Below are positions 1 through 7,572 of a stretch of DNA of 33,598 bases, in pieces. Numbering within the stretch: the first letter of the stretch is position 1; every line of letters starts with the position of its first letter. The notes under the pieces were generated by a model. That model was not told where the DNA came from and made no database searches. It was given only the letters and a program-made list of their open reading frames with translations. The translations under genes and the position numbers were made by a program. Origin of the DNA: Lutibacter sp. (lineage in GTDB: Bacteria > Bacteroidota > Bacteroidia > Flavobacteriales > Flavobacteriaceae); the NCBI GenBank assembly GCA_014859175.1, contig JACUUQ010000008.1, positions 1 to 33,598 on the forward strand. The letters run 5' to 3'.

Positions 1-915
1 TTGGTCGGCCAAATCGAAAAGTGCTTTTTTCGGATAAGGAAATAAGGTAATTGGTCTTAATAAACCAACTTTTATTCCTTTAGCTCTTCCCAATTCAACG
101 GCTTTTTGTGAAATTCGTGCACTTGAACCGTAAGCAACAATTAAATATTCAGCGTCGTCGCAGTTTATTTTTTCAAAACGCAAGTCCTCTTTTTCCATTT
201 GTTCGTATTTTTTCATTAACCTACGAACCCTGGCTTCCATTTTTTCAGATTGTAAATCGAGTGACGTAATAATATTGCGTTCTCTTCCTTTTTTGCCGGT
301 AACAGCCCAATCACCATTTTTTTCAATCAATTCCTCATTGGTCATTCTTGGTTTTTGTGGTTTAAGGACTACTTTTTCCATCATTTGGCCAATCAAACCA
401 TCAGAAAGAATTAAAACGGGAGCGCGGTATTTAAAGGCGATATCAAAAGCGTCTTCAACAAAATCGGCCATTTCCTGAACCGATGCCGGCGCCAAAACAT
501 ACAATTTGTAATCTCCGTGTCCGCCACCTTTTACCGATTGGAAATAGTCGGCTTGTGAAGGCTGGATTGTTCCCAATCCCGGTCCGCCGCGCACAACGTT
601 CACAATAACGGCTGGCAATTCTGCCCCTGCCAAATAGGAGATTCCTTCCATTTTTAAAGAAATTCCCGGACTTGATGAGGAAGTCATTGCTTTTTTTCCG
701 GTGCTTGCGGCACCATAAACCATGTTTATGGCCGCTATTTCGCTTTCCGCCTGTAAAACAATCATTCCAGTCCTTAATTCGGGGCGTTCGGTCATTAAAT
801 ATTCAATAATTTCTGTTTGTGGTGTAATTGGGTAACCAAAATAACCATCAACTCCAGCCCTAATTGCAGCTTCAGCCAATGCTTCGTTACCTTTCATTAA
901 TTTTAATTCTGACAT
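1..915 (-). CDS. vorB: 2-oxoacid:ferredoxin oxidoreductase alpha subunit, VorB/KorA type (partial, 3' end outside window)
   Basis: Read on the minus strand from ATG at 915, the frame stays open for 305 codons to the window edge, so the C-terminus is missing. The protein carries the family's N-terminal pyrimidine-binding signature YPITPQTE (residues 28-35), then a Ser-rich STGKKAMTSSSSPG stretch and VVRGGPGLGT. These match the alpha subunit of thiamine-diphosphate 2-oxoacid:ferredoxin oxidoreductases, which oxidatively decarboxylate a 2-oxoacid to acyl-CoA and reduce ferredoxin. Twenty bases separate it from the upstream ferredoxin gene, so the two form one operon; the beta and gamma subunits are expected beyond position 1. 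The substrate (2-oxoisovalerate, 2-oxoglutarate or pyruvate) cannot be settled from this subunit; the VorB name follows the usual family annotation. Confidence 0.85.
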   Translation of the reverse strand, partial: MSELKLMKGNEALAEAAIRAGVDGYFGYPITPQTEIIEYLMTERPELRTGMIVLQAESEIAAINMVYGAASTGKKAMTSSSSPGISLKMEGISYLAGAELPAVIVNVVRGGPGLGTIQPSQADYFQSVKGGGHGDYKLYVLAPASVQEMADFVEDAFDIAFKYRAPVLILSDGLIGQMMEKVVLKPQKPRMTNEELIEKNGDWAVTGKKGRERNIITSLDLQSEKMEARVRRLMKKYEQMEKEDLRFEKINCDDAEYLIVAYGSSARISQKAVELGRAKGIKVGLLRPITLFPYPKKALFDLADQ

Positions 916-935
916 TCTTCGCAGTGTTTAATTGG

Positions 936-1166
936 TTAGTCTGAAACTTTGATTCTATAAACGGAGATTGCTCTGTCCGGGCAAACAACGCCGCAATTTG
1001 TGCAGCCTGTGCAAGCTTCAGGATTTTTCATGTAAGCATAGTGGTAGCCTTTTCTGTTCACGTCTGTTGACATGCCAATCACGCCATCCGAACAAACAGG
1101 AATACAAACTTCACATCCCTTGCAGGTTTGTGTATCAACAACTATAGCTCCTTTTACTTTTGCCAT
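936..1166 (-). CDS. 2x[4Fe-4S] ferredoxin subunit of the 2-oxoacid oxidoreductase
   Basis: A 76-residue protein with two complete bacterial ferredoxin motifs: Cys15, 18, 21 and 25 (CKGCEVCIPVC) and Cys52, 55, 58 and 62 followed by Pro (CTGCTNCGVVCP). Each set should bind one [4Fe-4S] cluster, the second set using the remote Cys of the first as is usual. It lies 20 bases upstream of vorB on the same strand and is probably the delta (PorD/VorD-like) electron-transfer subunit of that enzyme. There is no signal peptide, so it is cytoplasmic. A TAnnTTTG -7 box lies about 47 bases upstream of the ATG. No Shine-Dalgarno sequence is visible. Confidence 0.88.
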   Translation of the reverse strand: MAKVKGAIVVDTQTCKGCEVCIPVCSDGVIGMSTDVNRKGYHYAYMKNPEACTGCTNCGVVCPDRAISVYRIKVSD

Positions 1167-1212
1167 ATCAATAAATTTATAGGTGATTACTCTAATGTAA
1201 TTTTATTATTCT

Positions 1213-1220
1213 CAAAGTTA
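1213..1220 (-). promoter_or_regulatory. Candidate -7 promoter box for the ferredoxin-vorB operon
   Basis: On the minus strand this reads TAACTTTG, a full match to the Bacteroidetes -7 consensus TAnnTTTG, about 47 bases upstream of the ferredoxin ATG. I see no TTTG element at the usual 19-21 base spacing upstream, so the call rests on the -7 box alone. Confidence 0.4.
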
Positions 1221-1309
1221 TGGGATAAATATTGTAAAAAGAATGATAAATATCAATAGCTGACCCTTGTCATAATCTTTGTAGAGATTTTAAATATGAC
1301 ATCAATAAA

Positions 1310-1333
1310 AAAAACACCTGAGTAGGTGTTTTT
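1310..1333 (-). terminator. Rho-independent terminator of the E1 gene
   Basis: AAAAACACCT (1310-1319) and AGGTGTTTTT (1324-1333) form a perfect 10-bp stem with a GAGT loop. It lies 33 bases past the E1 stop codon. Because the stem is flanked by A and T runs it would also work on the opposite strand. Confidence 0.8.
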
Positions 1334-1366
1334 ATTGAATTTTTATAAAATGCAATTTGTGTTACA

Positions 1367-3817
1367 TTAATAAAGTGGTTTGTATTTTGTTGGATTTACC
1401 TCATTCATGATGCTGTAAATTGCTTCAAAAATATCTTCTTCATTTGGTTTTGAAAAATAATCGCCATCTGTTCCGTAAGCTGCTCTGTGCGGTTTTGCGG
1501 TTAACGTAACAGGTTTGCTGTCTAAATATTCGTAGGCATTTTGATTTTCCAGAATTTCATTCAACAGATAGGCGGAAGCGCCTCCGGGAACATCTTCATC
1601 AATAATGATTAAACGGTTGGTTTTTTGGATACTTTTCACCACATCTTTGCTGACATCAAAAGGCAGCAGACTTTGAACATCAATCAATTCAATATCAATA
1701 TCAACCTGTTTTAAACTATTTATAACATCTTCCACTAATTTTAGGGTTGATCCGTAAGAAACTACGGTAATGTCCCTACCTATTTTAATGGTTTCAACAA
1801 CACCGATGGGTGTTTTAAATTCGCCTAAATTATTGGGGAATTTTTCTTTAAGTCGGTAGCCATTTAAATTTTCCACAATTAATGCAGGTTCATCACATTC
1901 TAATAAAGTATTGTAAAATCCGGCAGCTTTTGTCATGTTTCTCGGAACCAAAATATTCATTCCCCGCAACAAATGCACAATAGCGCCCATTGGCGATCCG
2001 GAATGCCAGATTCCTTCCAAACGGTGGCCACGAGTTCGTACAATTAACGGCGCTTTTTGTTTGCCAACGGTTCTGTAATGAAGTGTCGCCAAATCGTCGC
2101 TCAGTATTTGAATGGCATACAATAAATAATCCAGATATTGAATTTCGGCTATTGGGCGCAATCCTCTTAGCGCCATACCTATACCTTGTCCGATAATCGT
2201 TGCTTCCCTGATTCCGGTATCGGCAACGCGAAGTTTTCCGTATTTTTCCTGAAGTCCGACAAGTCCCTGATTTACATCGCCAATATTTCCTGCATCTTCT
2301 CCAAAAATAAACAATTCGTTGTATTTTGAAAATAAGAAATCAAAGTTGTCTTTTATGATAATTCGTCCATCAACCATTTCAGCATTTGCATCATAAGTTG
2401 GCAAAACTTCTTTTACATGGCTTACTTTTTTATCGCTTTGGCTATATAAAAAGGAGCTAAAGTTTTGTTGTTCTTTTTTTAAATAACTGACAATCCACTG
2501 TTGAAGTTGCGATTTTTCTGCAGATTTTTCTTCCCTAACGTAAACAATGGCCTTTCTTGCAGCAACTAAAAGATCTTTTCTTGAAGTGTCCAGAACAACG
2601 GTCAAGTCATTTTTTAATTTAAGGATAAAAGATTTGTTGTGGCTTTTGTTCGCCAAATTCTCAAGTAATTGCAGCACTTTGGCTTTTTCTTCCTTAATCG
2701 GATTTAAAAATGCATTCCAAGCGTCTCTTCTGGCTTGATTGACCTCTTTTTTTGCATCTTTTTCAATGACAATCAATTCTTCTTCGGAATCAACAAAGCG
2801 AAGCAAATTATTGTTGCTGTCTTTTAATTCGAATTCAATAATCCAGTCGCGCATTTTGGCCAAACAGTCGTTTTGTTTTTCCCAAACCAAGCGTTCTTTG
2901 GTTTTATAGCGTTCGTGTGAACCGGAAGTTGAATGGCCTTGCGGCTGCGTTAAGTCTTTTACGTGAATTAATACCGGCACGTGCTCTTCACGGGCAATTT
3001 TTGCCGCTTTATTGTAAACGGAAATTAATTGCGGATAATCCCAGCCTTTTACCTCAAAAATTTCAAATCCGTCTTCGTTTTCATTTCGTTGAAATCCTTT
3101 TAATATCTCAGAAATACTTTCTTTGGTGGTTTGAAATTTTGCCGGAACAGAAATGCCGTAATCATCGTCCCAAACACTTATAATCATTGGAACCTGCAAT
3201 ACGCCGGCAGCATTTATGGCTTCAAAAAAAACACCTTCGGAAGTGCTTGCGTTTCCAATAGTTCCCCAAGAAACTTCATCCCCATTGTTCGAAAATTTCG
3301 GATTTTTTAATTCAGGAATATTTCGAAACATTTTTGAAGCCTTTGCAATACCGAGCATTCTTGGCATTTGGCCGGCAGTTGGCGAAATATCTCCGGTTGA
3401 ATTGTATTGTTCTGTCAAGTTTTTAAAATGGCCGTTTTCATCCAGACTATGGGTTGCAAAATGACCGCCCATTTGTCGACCGCCCGACATAGGGTCGGCT
3501 TTGATATCAGCGTGCGCATAAAGTCCGGCAAAAAATTGCTGTGGGGTTAATTCGCCAATTGCCATCATAAAGGTTTGGTCGCGGTAATAACCCGACCTGA
3601 AATCGCCTTTTTTAAAGGCTTTTGCCATCGCCAGTTGCGGCACTTCTTTGCCATCGCCAAAAATTCCAAATTTTGCCTTTCCCGTTAAAACTTCTCTACG
3701 CCCCAAGTAACTGCATTCCCTGCTTATTACAGCAATTTGGTAATCGCGTAAGACTTCCTTCTTAAATTGATTGAATGATAACTGTTCTTGGTTGGTGGAT
3801 GAAGATTTTACCTGCAT
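1367..3817 (-). CDS. Fused alpha/beta 2-oxoacid dehydrogenase E1 component (branched-chain type)
   Basis: This 816-residue protein fuses the two halves that are separate subunits in most E1 enzymes. The E1-alpha half (about 1-430) holds the thiamine-diphosphate site around residues 186-220. The E1-beta half (about 480-816) includes GEDAG and the catalytic-Glu region GIREATIIGQGIG. E1 decarboxylates a 2-oxoacid and passes the acyl group to the lipoyl domain of E2. By family resemblance this is the Bacteroidetes branched-chain (2-oxoisovalerate) type, though pyruvate is not excluded. The classical GDG...NN metal motif reads GNA (188-190) and DD (217-218), an apparent Asp/Asn swap of the two Mg ligands. 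It starts at an ATG with a TAnnTTTG box 32 bases upstream and ends before a strong terminator, so it is probably monocistronic. No E2 or E3 gene is nearby. Confidence 0.87.
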   Translation of the reverse strand: MQVKSSSTNQEQLSFNQFKKEVLRDYQIAVISRECSYLGRREVLTGKAKFGIFGDGKEVPQLAMAKAFKKGDFRSGYYRDQTFMMAIGELTPQQFFAGLYAHADIKADPMSGGRQMGGHFATHSLDENGHFKNLTEQYNSTGDISPTAGQMPRMLGIAKASKMFRNIPELKNPKFSNNGDEVSWGTIGNASTSEGVFFEAINAAGVLQVPMIISVWDDDYGISVPAKFQTTKESISEILKGFQRNENEDGFEIFEVKGWDYPQLISVYNKAAKIAREEHVPVLIHVKDLTQPQGHSTSGSHERYKTKERLVWEKQNDCLAKMRDWIIEFELKDSNNNLLRFVDSEEELIVIEKDAKKEVNQARRDAWNAFLNPIKEEKAKVLQLLENLANKSHNKSFILKLKNDLTVVLDTSRKDLLVAARKAIVYVREEKSAEKSQLQQWIVSYLKKEQQNFSSFLYSQSDKKVSHVKEVLPTYDANAEMVDGRIIIKDNFDFLFSKYNELFIFGEDAGNIGDVNQGLVGLQEKYGKLRVADTGIREATIIGQGIGMALRGLRPIAEIQYLDYLLYAIQILSDDLATLHYRTVGKQKAPLIVRTRGHRLEGIWHSGSPMGAIVHLLRGMNILVPRNMTKAAGFYNTLLECDEPALIVENLNGYRLKEKFPNNLGEFKTPIGVVETIKIGRDITVVSYGSTLKLVEDVINSLKQVDIDIELIDVQSLLPFDVSKDVVKSIQKTNRLIIIDEDVPGGASAYLLNEILENQNAYEYLDSKPVTLTAKPHRAAYGTDGDYFSKPNEEDIFEAIYSIMNEVNPTKYKPLY

Positions 3818-3848
3818 ATTTTTGATTTTTTTAGTAGGGGTAAAGTTA

Positions 3849-3856
3849 CAAATTTA
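3849..3856 (-). promoter_or_regulatory. Candidate -7 promoter box for the E1 gene
   Basis: Minus-strand TAAATTTG fits TAnnTTTG and lies 32 bases before the E1 ATG, implying a leader of roughly 25 bases. No clear -33 element was found. Confidence 0.4.
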
Positions 3857-3934
3857 AATGGTAATTAAAATTGGGGTAAAAATGGGGCTATTATTAAATA
3901 TTAGAAGTCAAATATCAAAAGTTTCCGGTTTAAC

Positions 3935-3970
3935 GTTTCAAGTTTGAAAATTGGATAATTAACTTGAAAC
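3935..3970. repeat. Perfect 10-bp inverted repeat after the M1-like gene
   Basis: GTTTCAAGTT (3935-3944) and AACTTGAAAC (3961-3970) are perfect complements around a 16-base loop, directly abutting the stop codon of the M1-like gene at 3971. It could be a transcript-end hairpin, but no T run follows it on the minus strand, so it is not a canonical rho-independent terminator. Confidence 0.6.
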
Positions 3971-6781
3971 TCAATAAAACCCTCTTTTAGCGAAATTGTA
4001 TATTTTTTTAGGGTTTAAAATAAGCACAAATCTAATTTTGGAGCTGTAACTTGGCTGTCCCAATTCCCAGCCCAAATTTGAATAAAATGGAAAATACACT
4101 TCTAAAATATCAGGTACAAAGTTCAATCTGGCGCCGCTATCATAGGCAAAGTAAACTTTTTCATTTTTATTTTTTACAAAACCAATATCATTATACGCTT
4201 CAATCCAGCGCCACAATCCAACGCTTGTGTTTATGGTTGTTAGCCATTGGTTTGCATAGGGAACGGGTAGTTTGGATTTAAATCCTCCTTCATTGATAAT
4301 TATTTGTTGACTTAAAAAACCTGTAGTTTCCGATCTTCCCAAATAATCGTATTGAAATAAATAATCCGTTGGCCTGTCTAATGAAAAACTAAAAAAATCT
4401 GTTTCAGTGTTATTCGATAAAAACGCTCCTGCAAAAACTCTAAAATCAAATTGCCTGTTAGAGTCCGTCAGGATTCTATAATGTCCTGTCGCCGATATTT
4501 TGCTGAATTTATTTGCAACTTGAATTCCTCCCGCGAATCTTATGTCTTCTATAATATTTGGTTTTGAATAACCGTAACCTAAATTAAAAACATTGTATTT
4601 ATTGGTTTCAATATGTTGTGTTTGTGTTGGGGATTTTTCCCTGTCAACTAAAAAATAAGAAGCATATATCGCGTTACTGCTAACATCTCTCAAGCTTTTT
4701 CGTTTAAATTCGAGTATTGTAAACGGACTAAAAGTTGTATAGGACAGGTTTTCGGCATAATCAAAACTGCTGCCTAAAATTCCTGCCAAAAATTTATTCA
4801 CTTTTTTATTTTCAGGCAGGTATTCATAAAGCAAGCTAAATGAACCGGAAGGGGAATTGCTTTTTGTGCCGTAAGATGGCGTAATTTTGTATTGAAAACT
4901 TTTGTTTAGCAATGTTTTGTTAGAAATTGACATTCCTAAAATTACGCCATTATAAAAATTATATCTGGCTTCTGGCGTATAAAAAAACTGGTTGTAATAG
5001 GGGTTTTCTATATCCTTCATGAATTTTAGCTGCAGCGGCCTGTTAAATAAATTTCCGTCAATATTTTTCCAGTTATTTCTTAAATTATATTCTGGCAGAT
5101 AGAACTCGTGATTTAATGATAATCTGTCAAAACCATTTGCGGGAATGGTTATTTTTGTCAAGGAATCTATGCCAACCAGCCATTTTTTATAAATAATTTC
5201 TTTATTATGGATGCCATACAACTGAACGGGTGCTGTAAAGTTTCGTTTATTTAAAATGCTAATTTCGAGTGAATCATTTTTTTTGACTATTTTTTTGATG
5301 GTATAATCAACTTTTTTGTTGGTGTTTAAATAATCTGTTTTAAACCATTCAATATCTTTGGGCGTATCAATCAGATTTAAAAATTTATCGCTTTGTGCGC
5401 TTTGTCCTGAATATTTTTCTGAAAAAACCTTAATGGCATTGAAGATTGTGGCTTCTCCCAAATAATTTTCCAAATAGCGAATGCCCAAACCCGCCTTATA
5501 TTTATTTACAATTTTTCTGTTGAAATTTGAGAGGGAATCGGTTGGCATTGTTAATGGCTGGTCCAAGTTTTTTCTTGCCGCAAACTGATAAACAAAAGGG
5601 TATTTTTCGTTAAAATCAATTTTGGCCAGATTAAAGTTTTTTAGCACCCAAATTTTAGAAATATCGCCAATCGCTTTTACTTCAGGATAATATTTTTCAA
5701 CATATTTAATCATTAAATAGATTTGCAAACCATCTGCAAGCCAAGCATCTTCTCTTTGGTTAAACAAAAAAACGTTGTCGATATATTTTCTGCTTAATAT
5801 TTTAAACAGTTGAATGTCAAACTCAAAAGTGTCACTAAAGGGTTTTAAAAACGTAGGCAATTGGTTAAGCCCATAAACTGGATTTTTCTCATAATCAATT
5901 TTATTGATCAGCAATTTTTCATACGGATAGTCGCCTAAATAGGATTGAATAAAGGAAAGCTCTCTATTGATAATCTCTGTTTTAATGGCAGGATGCAATT
6001 TTTTCGAATCTAGGTTTGTAAGCAACTTAACCGGATTCGAATTATAGGCAACAAAATCATTTACTTTAGTGATGTTTAAGGCGATGTCCTGTCTGTTTTT
6101 TCCAACCAATTTATAGTTGTTAAAATTGGCGAAAGAATCAACGGAAACCGTTAAATCACTGTTCAGCGTATATTCCTTCGGCAATTTAATGTTGATCAGA
6201 TAATTTGTAAAATCAACATACAAATCGTCCATATCCAGATTGTTTTGCAGCTGCCATTCGCCATCAAAAACTGCCGGAATTAAGTACCAATACCTTAAAT
6301 TATAGCCAGTTTTGCTTGCGCCATAATTTGTAAACTTATCATTGGGGATTTTTATGGTATAAGTTGTAACTATTTTTATGGATTCCTTGGGTTTTAAAGG
6401 TTGCTTCAGATTGATTTTTAAAATATCAGGATTTTGTTCTGTAATTTCCCAAGTCACAAGATCGTAATTGACCGAAAAACTGTTTATTTTGGAGCTTCCT
6501 CTGTGCTTTTCGCTGGCGAAATGAAATGTTTTTGAATAATTTTCAATAAAACGATTGGCCAGCGGCGTATTTTTATCCTTGTAAGCATTTGCCCAATTGT
6601 GAAAATAAACGGCGTTTAAAGTACTGTCGGATTTGTTGTAAAAATTAATTTCCTGCTGTATTTTAAGCTCATTTGTTTGCGTATTTAAAACAGCAAGTAT
6701 GGTGGTGCTGTTTGTTTGAGAATACAAAGTGTTCAAACAAAAAATACCGGATAAAAACGTTAAAAACAGCGTTTTTTTCAA
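3971..6781 (-). CDS. M1-peptidase-like protein lacking zinc ligands, with C-terminal beta-barrel-like region
   Basis: A 936-residue secreted protein with signal peptide MKKTLFLTFLSGIFCLNTLYS. Residues about 25-480 resemble the N-terminal and catalytic domains of M1 (gluzincin) aminopeptidases. No HExxH occurs anywhere: the segment where it should lie (327-338) contains SRKYIDNVF, and the downstream WL-E-G motif reads WLADG (347-351) with Asp for the zinc-binding Glu. Where GAMEN is expected there is GLNQLP. The last ~350 residues are alternating, aromatic-rich strands ending in KRGFY, which looks like an outer-membrane beta-barrel. I infer a catalytically dead, outer-membrane-anchored M1-fold protein of unknown role. 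The start codon is TTG; no in-frame ATG fits the signal peptide. It lies 8 bases after the LOG-family gene and is probably cotranscribed with it. Confidence 0.72.
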   Translation of the reverse strand: MKKTLFLTFLSGIFCLNTLYSQTNSTTILAVLNTQTNELKIQQEINFYNKSDSTLNAVYFHNWANAYKDKNTPLANRFIENYSKTFHFASEKHRGSSKINSFSVNYDLVTWEITEQNPDILKINLKQPLKPKESIKIVTTYTIKIPNDKFTNYGASKTGYNLRYWYLIPAVFDGEWQLQNNLDMDDLYVDFTNYLINIKLPKEYTLNSDLTVSVDSFANFNNYKLVGKNRQDIALNITKVNDFVAYNSNPVKLLTNLDSKKLHPAIKTEIINRELSFIQSYLGDYPYEKLLINKIDYEKNPVYGLNQLPTFLKPFSDTFEFDIQLFKILSRKYIDNVFLFNQREDAWLADGLQIYLMIKYVEKYYPEVKAIGDISKIWVLKNFNLAKIDFNEKYPFVYQFAARKNLDQPLTMPTDSLSNFNRKIVNKYKAGLGIRYLENYLGEATIFNAIKVFSEKYSGQSAQSDKFLNLIDTPKDIEWFKTDYLNTNKKVDYTIKKIVKKNDSLEISILNKRNFTAPVQLYGIHNKEIIYKKWLVGIDSLTKITIPANGFDRLSLNHEFYLPEYNLRNNWKNIDGNLFNRPLQLKFMKDIENPYYNQFFYTPEARYNFYNGVILGMSISNKTLLNKSFQYKITPSYGTKSNSPSGSFSLLYEYLPENKKVNKFLAGILGSSFDYAENLSYTTFSPFTILEFKRKSLRDVSSNAIYASYFLVDREKSPTQTQHIETNKYNVFNLGYGYSKPNIIEDIRFAGGIQVANKFSKISATGHYRILTDSNRQFDFRVFAGAFLSNNTETDFFSFSLDRPTDYLFQYDYLGRSETTGFLSQQIIINEGGFKSKLPVPYANQWLTTINTSVGLWRWIEAYNDIGFVKNKNEKVYFAYDSGARLNFVPDILEVYFPFYSNLGWELGQPSYSSKIRFVLILNPKKIYNFAKRGFY

Positions 6782-6789
6782 GGTTTTAC

Positions 6790-7497
6790 TTAAAAATTTG
6801 GACTTAAACTGTATTTTTTGTAGAAGGTGTTTATCACTTCCAAAACTTCTTCTTCCGTGTCAACGATTGAAATTAAATTGAGATCGTCCAAACTAATGGA
6901 GCCCTCATTCACCAACGTATTTTTAATCCAATCTATCAATCCCGACCAATATTTTGTGCCAACCAATACAATTGGAAATTTTCCGATTTTTTTAGTTTGA
7001 ATTAAGGTGATTGCCTCAAAAAGTTCGTCCATGGTACCAAAACCTCCCGGCATTACCACAAATCCTTGGGAATATTTAATGAACATCACTTTACGGACAA
7101 AAAAGTAATCAAAATCCAAACTTTTATCTGAATCAATATACGGATTGTCATGTTGCTCAAAAGGCAATTCAATATTTAATCCAACGGAAGTTCCTTTGCC
7201 GCGATGCGCGCCTCTATTTCCTGCTTCCATAATTCCTGGGCCGCCGCCGGTCACAATGCCATATCCATTTATTGTTAAATTATAGGCAATATTTTCTGCC
7301 AATTTATAATATTCATGGTCTTCTTTTGTGCGCGCAGATCCAAAAATAGTGACACAAGGTCCAATTTTGCTGAGCCGCTCAAAACCTTCAACAAACTCGG
7401 CCATAATTTTAAATATGGCCCAAGAGTCGTTTGTTTTGATTTCATTCCACGTTTTTTGTTTGAATTTTTCCCTTATTTGTCTGTCCTCATTTGTCAT
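6790..7497 (-). CDS. LOG-family (TIGR00730) Rossmann-fold protein
   Basis: A 235-residue protein with the family's nucleotide-binding signature PGGFGTMDE (about residues 148-156). It also has an N-terminal Rossmann start (CVTIFGSAR) and a Gly-rich GIVTGGGPGIME segment. The family, often mis-annotated as lysine decarboxylase, includes cytokinin riboside 5'-monophosphate phosphoribohydrolases that split nucleotide monophosphates into base and ribose phosphate. Which nucleotide this one uses cannot be told from sequence. It is cytoplasmic, starts at an ATG and is 8 bases upstream of the M1-like gene. The 75-base gap to uvrA carries a TTTA tandem repeat that lies in this gene's leader or promoter region. 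Confidence 0.85.
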   Translation of the reverse strand: MTNEDRQIREKFKQKTWNEIKTNDSWAIFKIMAEFVEGFERLSKIGPCVTIFGSARTKEDHEYYKLAENIAYNLTINGYGIVTGGGPGIMEAGNRGAHRGKGTSVGLNIELPFEQHDNPYIDSDKSLDFDYFFVRKVMFIKYSQGFVVMPGGFGTMDELFEAITLIQTKKIGKFPIVLVGTKYWSGLIDWIKNTLVNEGSISLDDLNLISIVDTEEEVLEVINTFYKKYSLSPNF

Positions 7498-7534
7498 AAT
7501 TACGTTGTAATTTCTTTATTATTTGATAAAATTC

Positions 7535-7558
7535 TTTATTTATTTATTTATTTATTTA
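7535..7558. repeat. Tetranucleotide tandem repeat (TTTA)x6
   Basis: Six perfect TTTA units lie in the 75-base gap between uvrA (stop at 7573) and the LOG-family gene (start at 7497). Read in the direction of transcription they are TAAA units about 38-61 bases before the ATG. Slippage here would change promoter or leader spacing without touching a reading frame. Confidence 0.9.
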
Positions 7559-7572
7559 TGGAAACCTGCGGG

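Noticed and set aside
275-478. Plus-strand open frame near the left edge
   Set aside because: It is antisense to vorB, which shows clear family conservation in the other strand; the same holds for the antisense frames inside the E1, uvrA, rpoB and rpoC genes.
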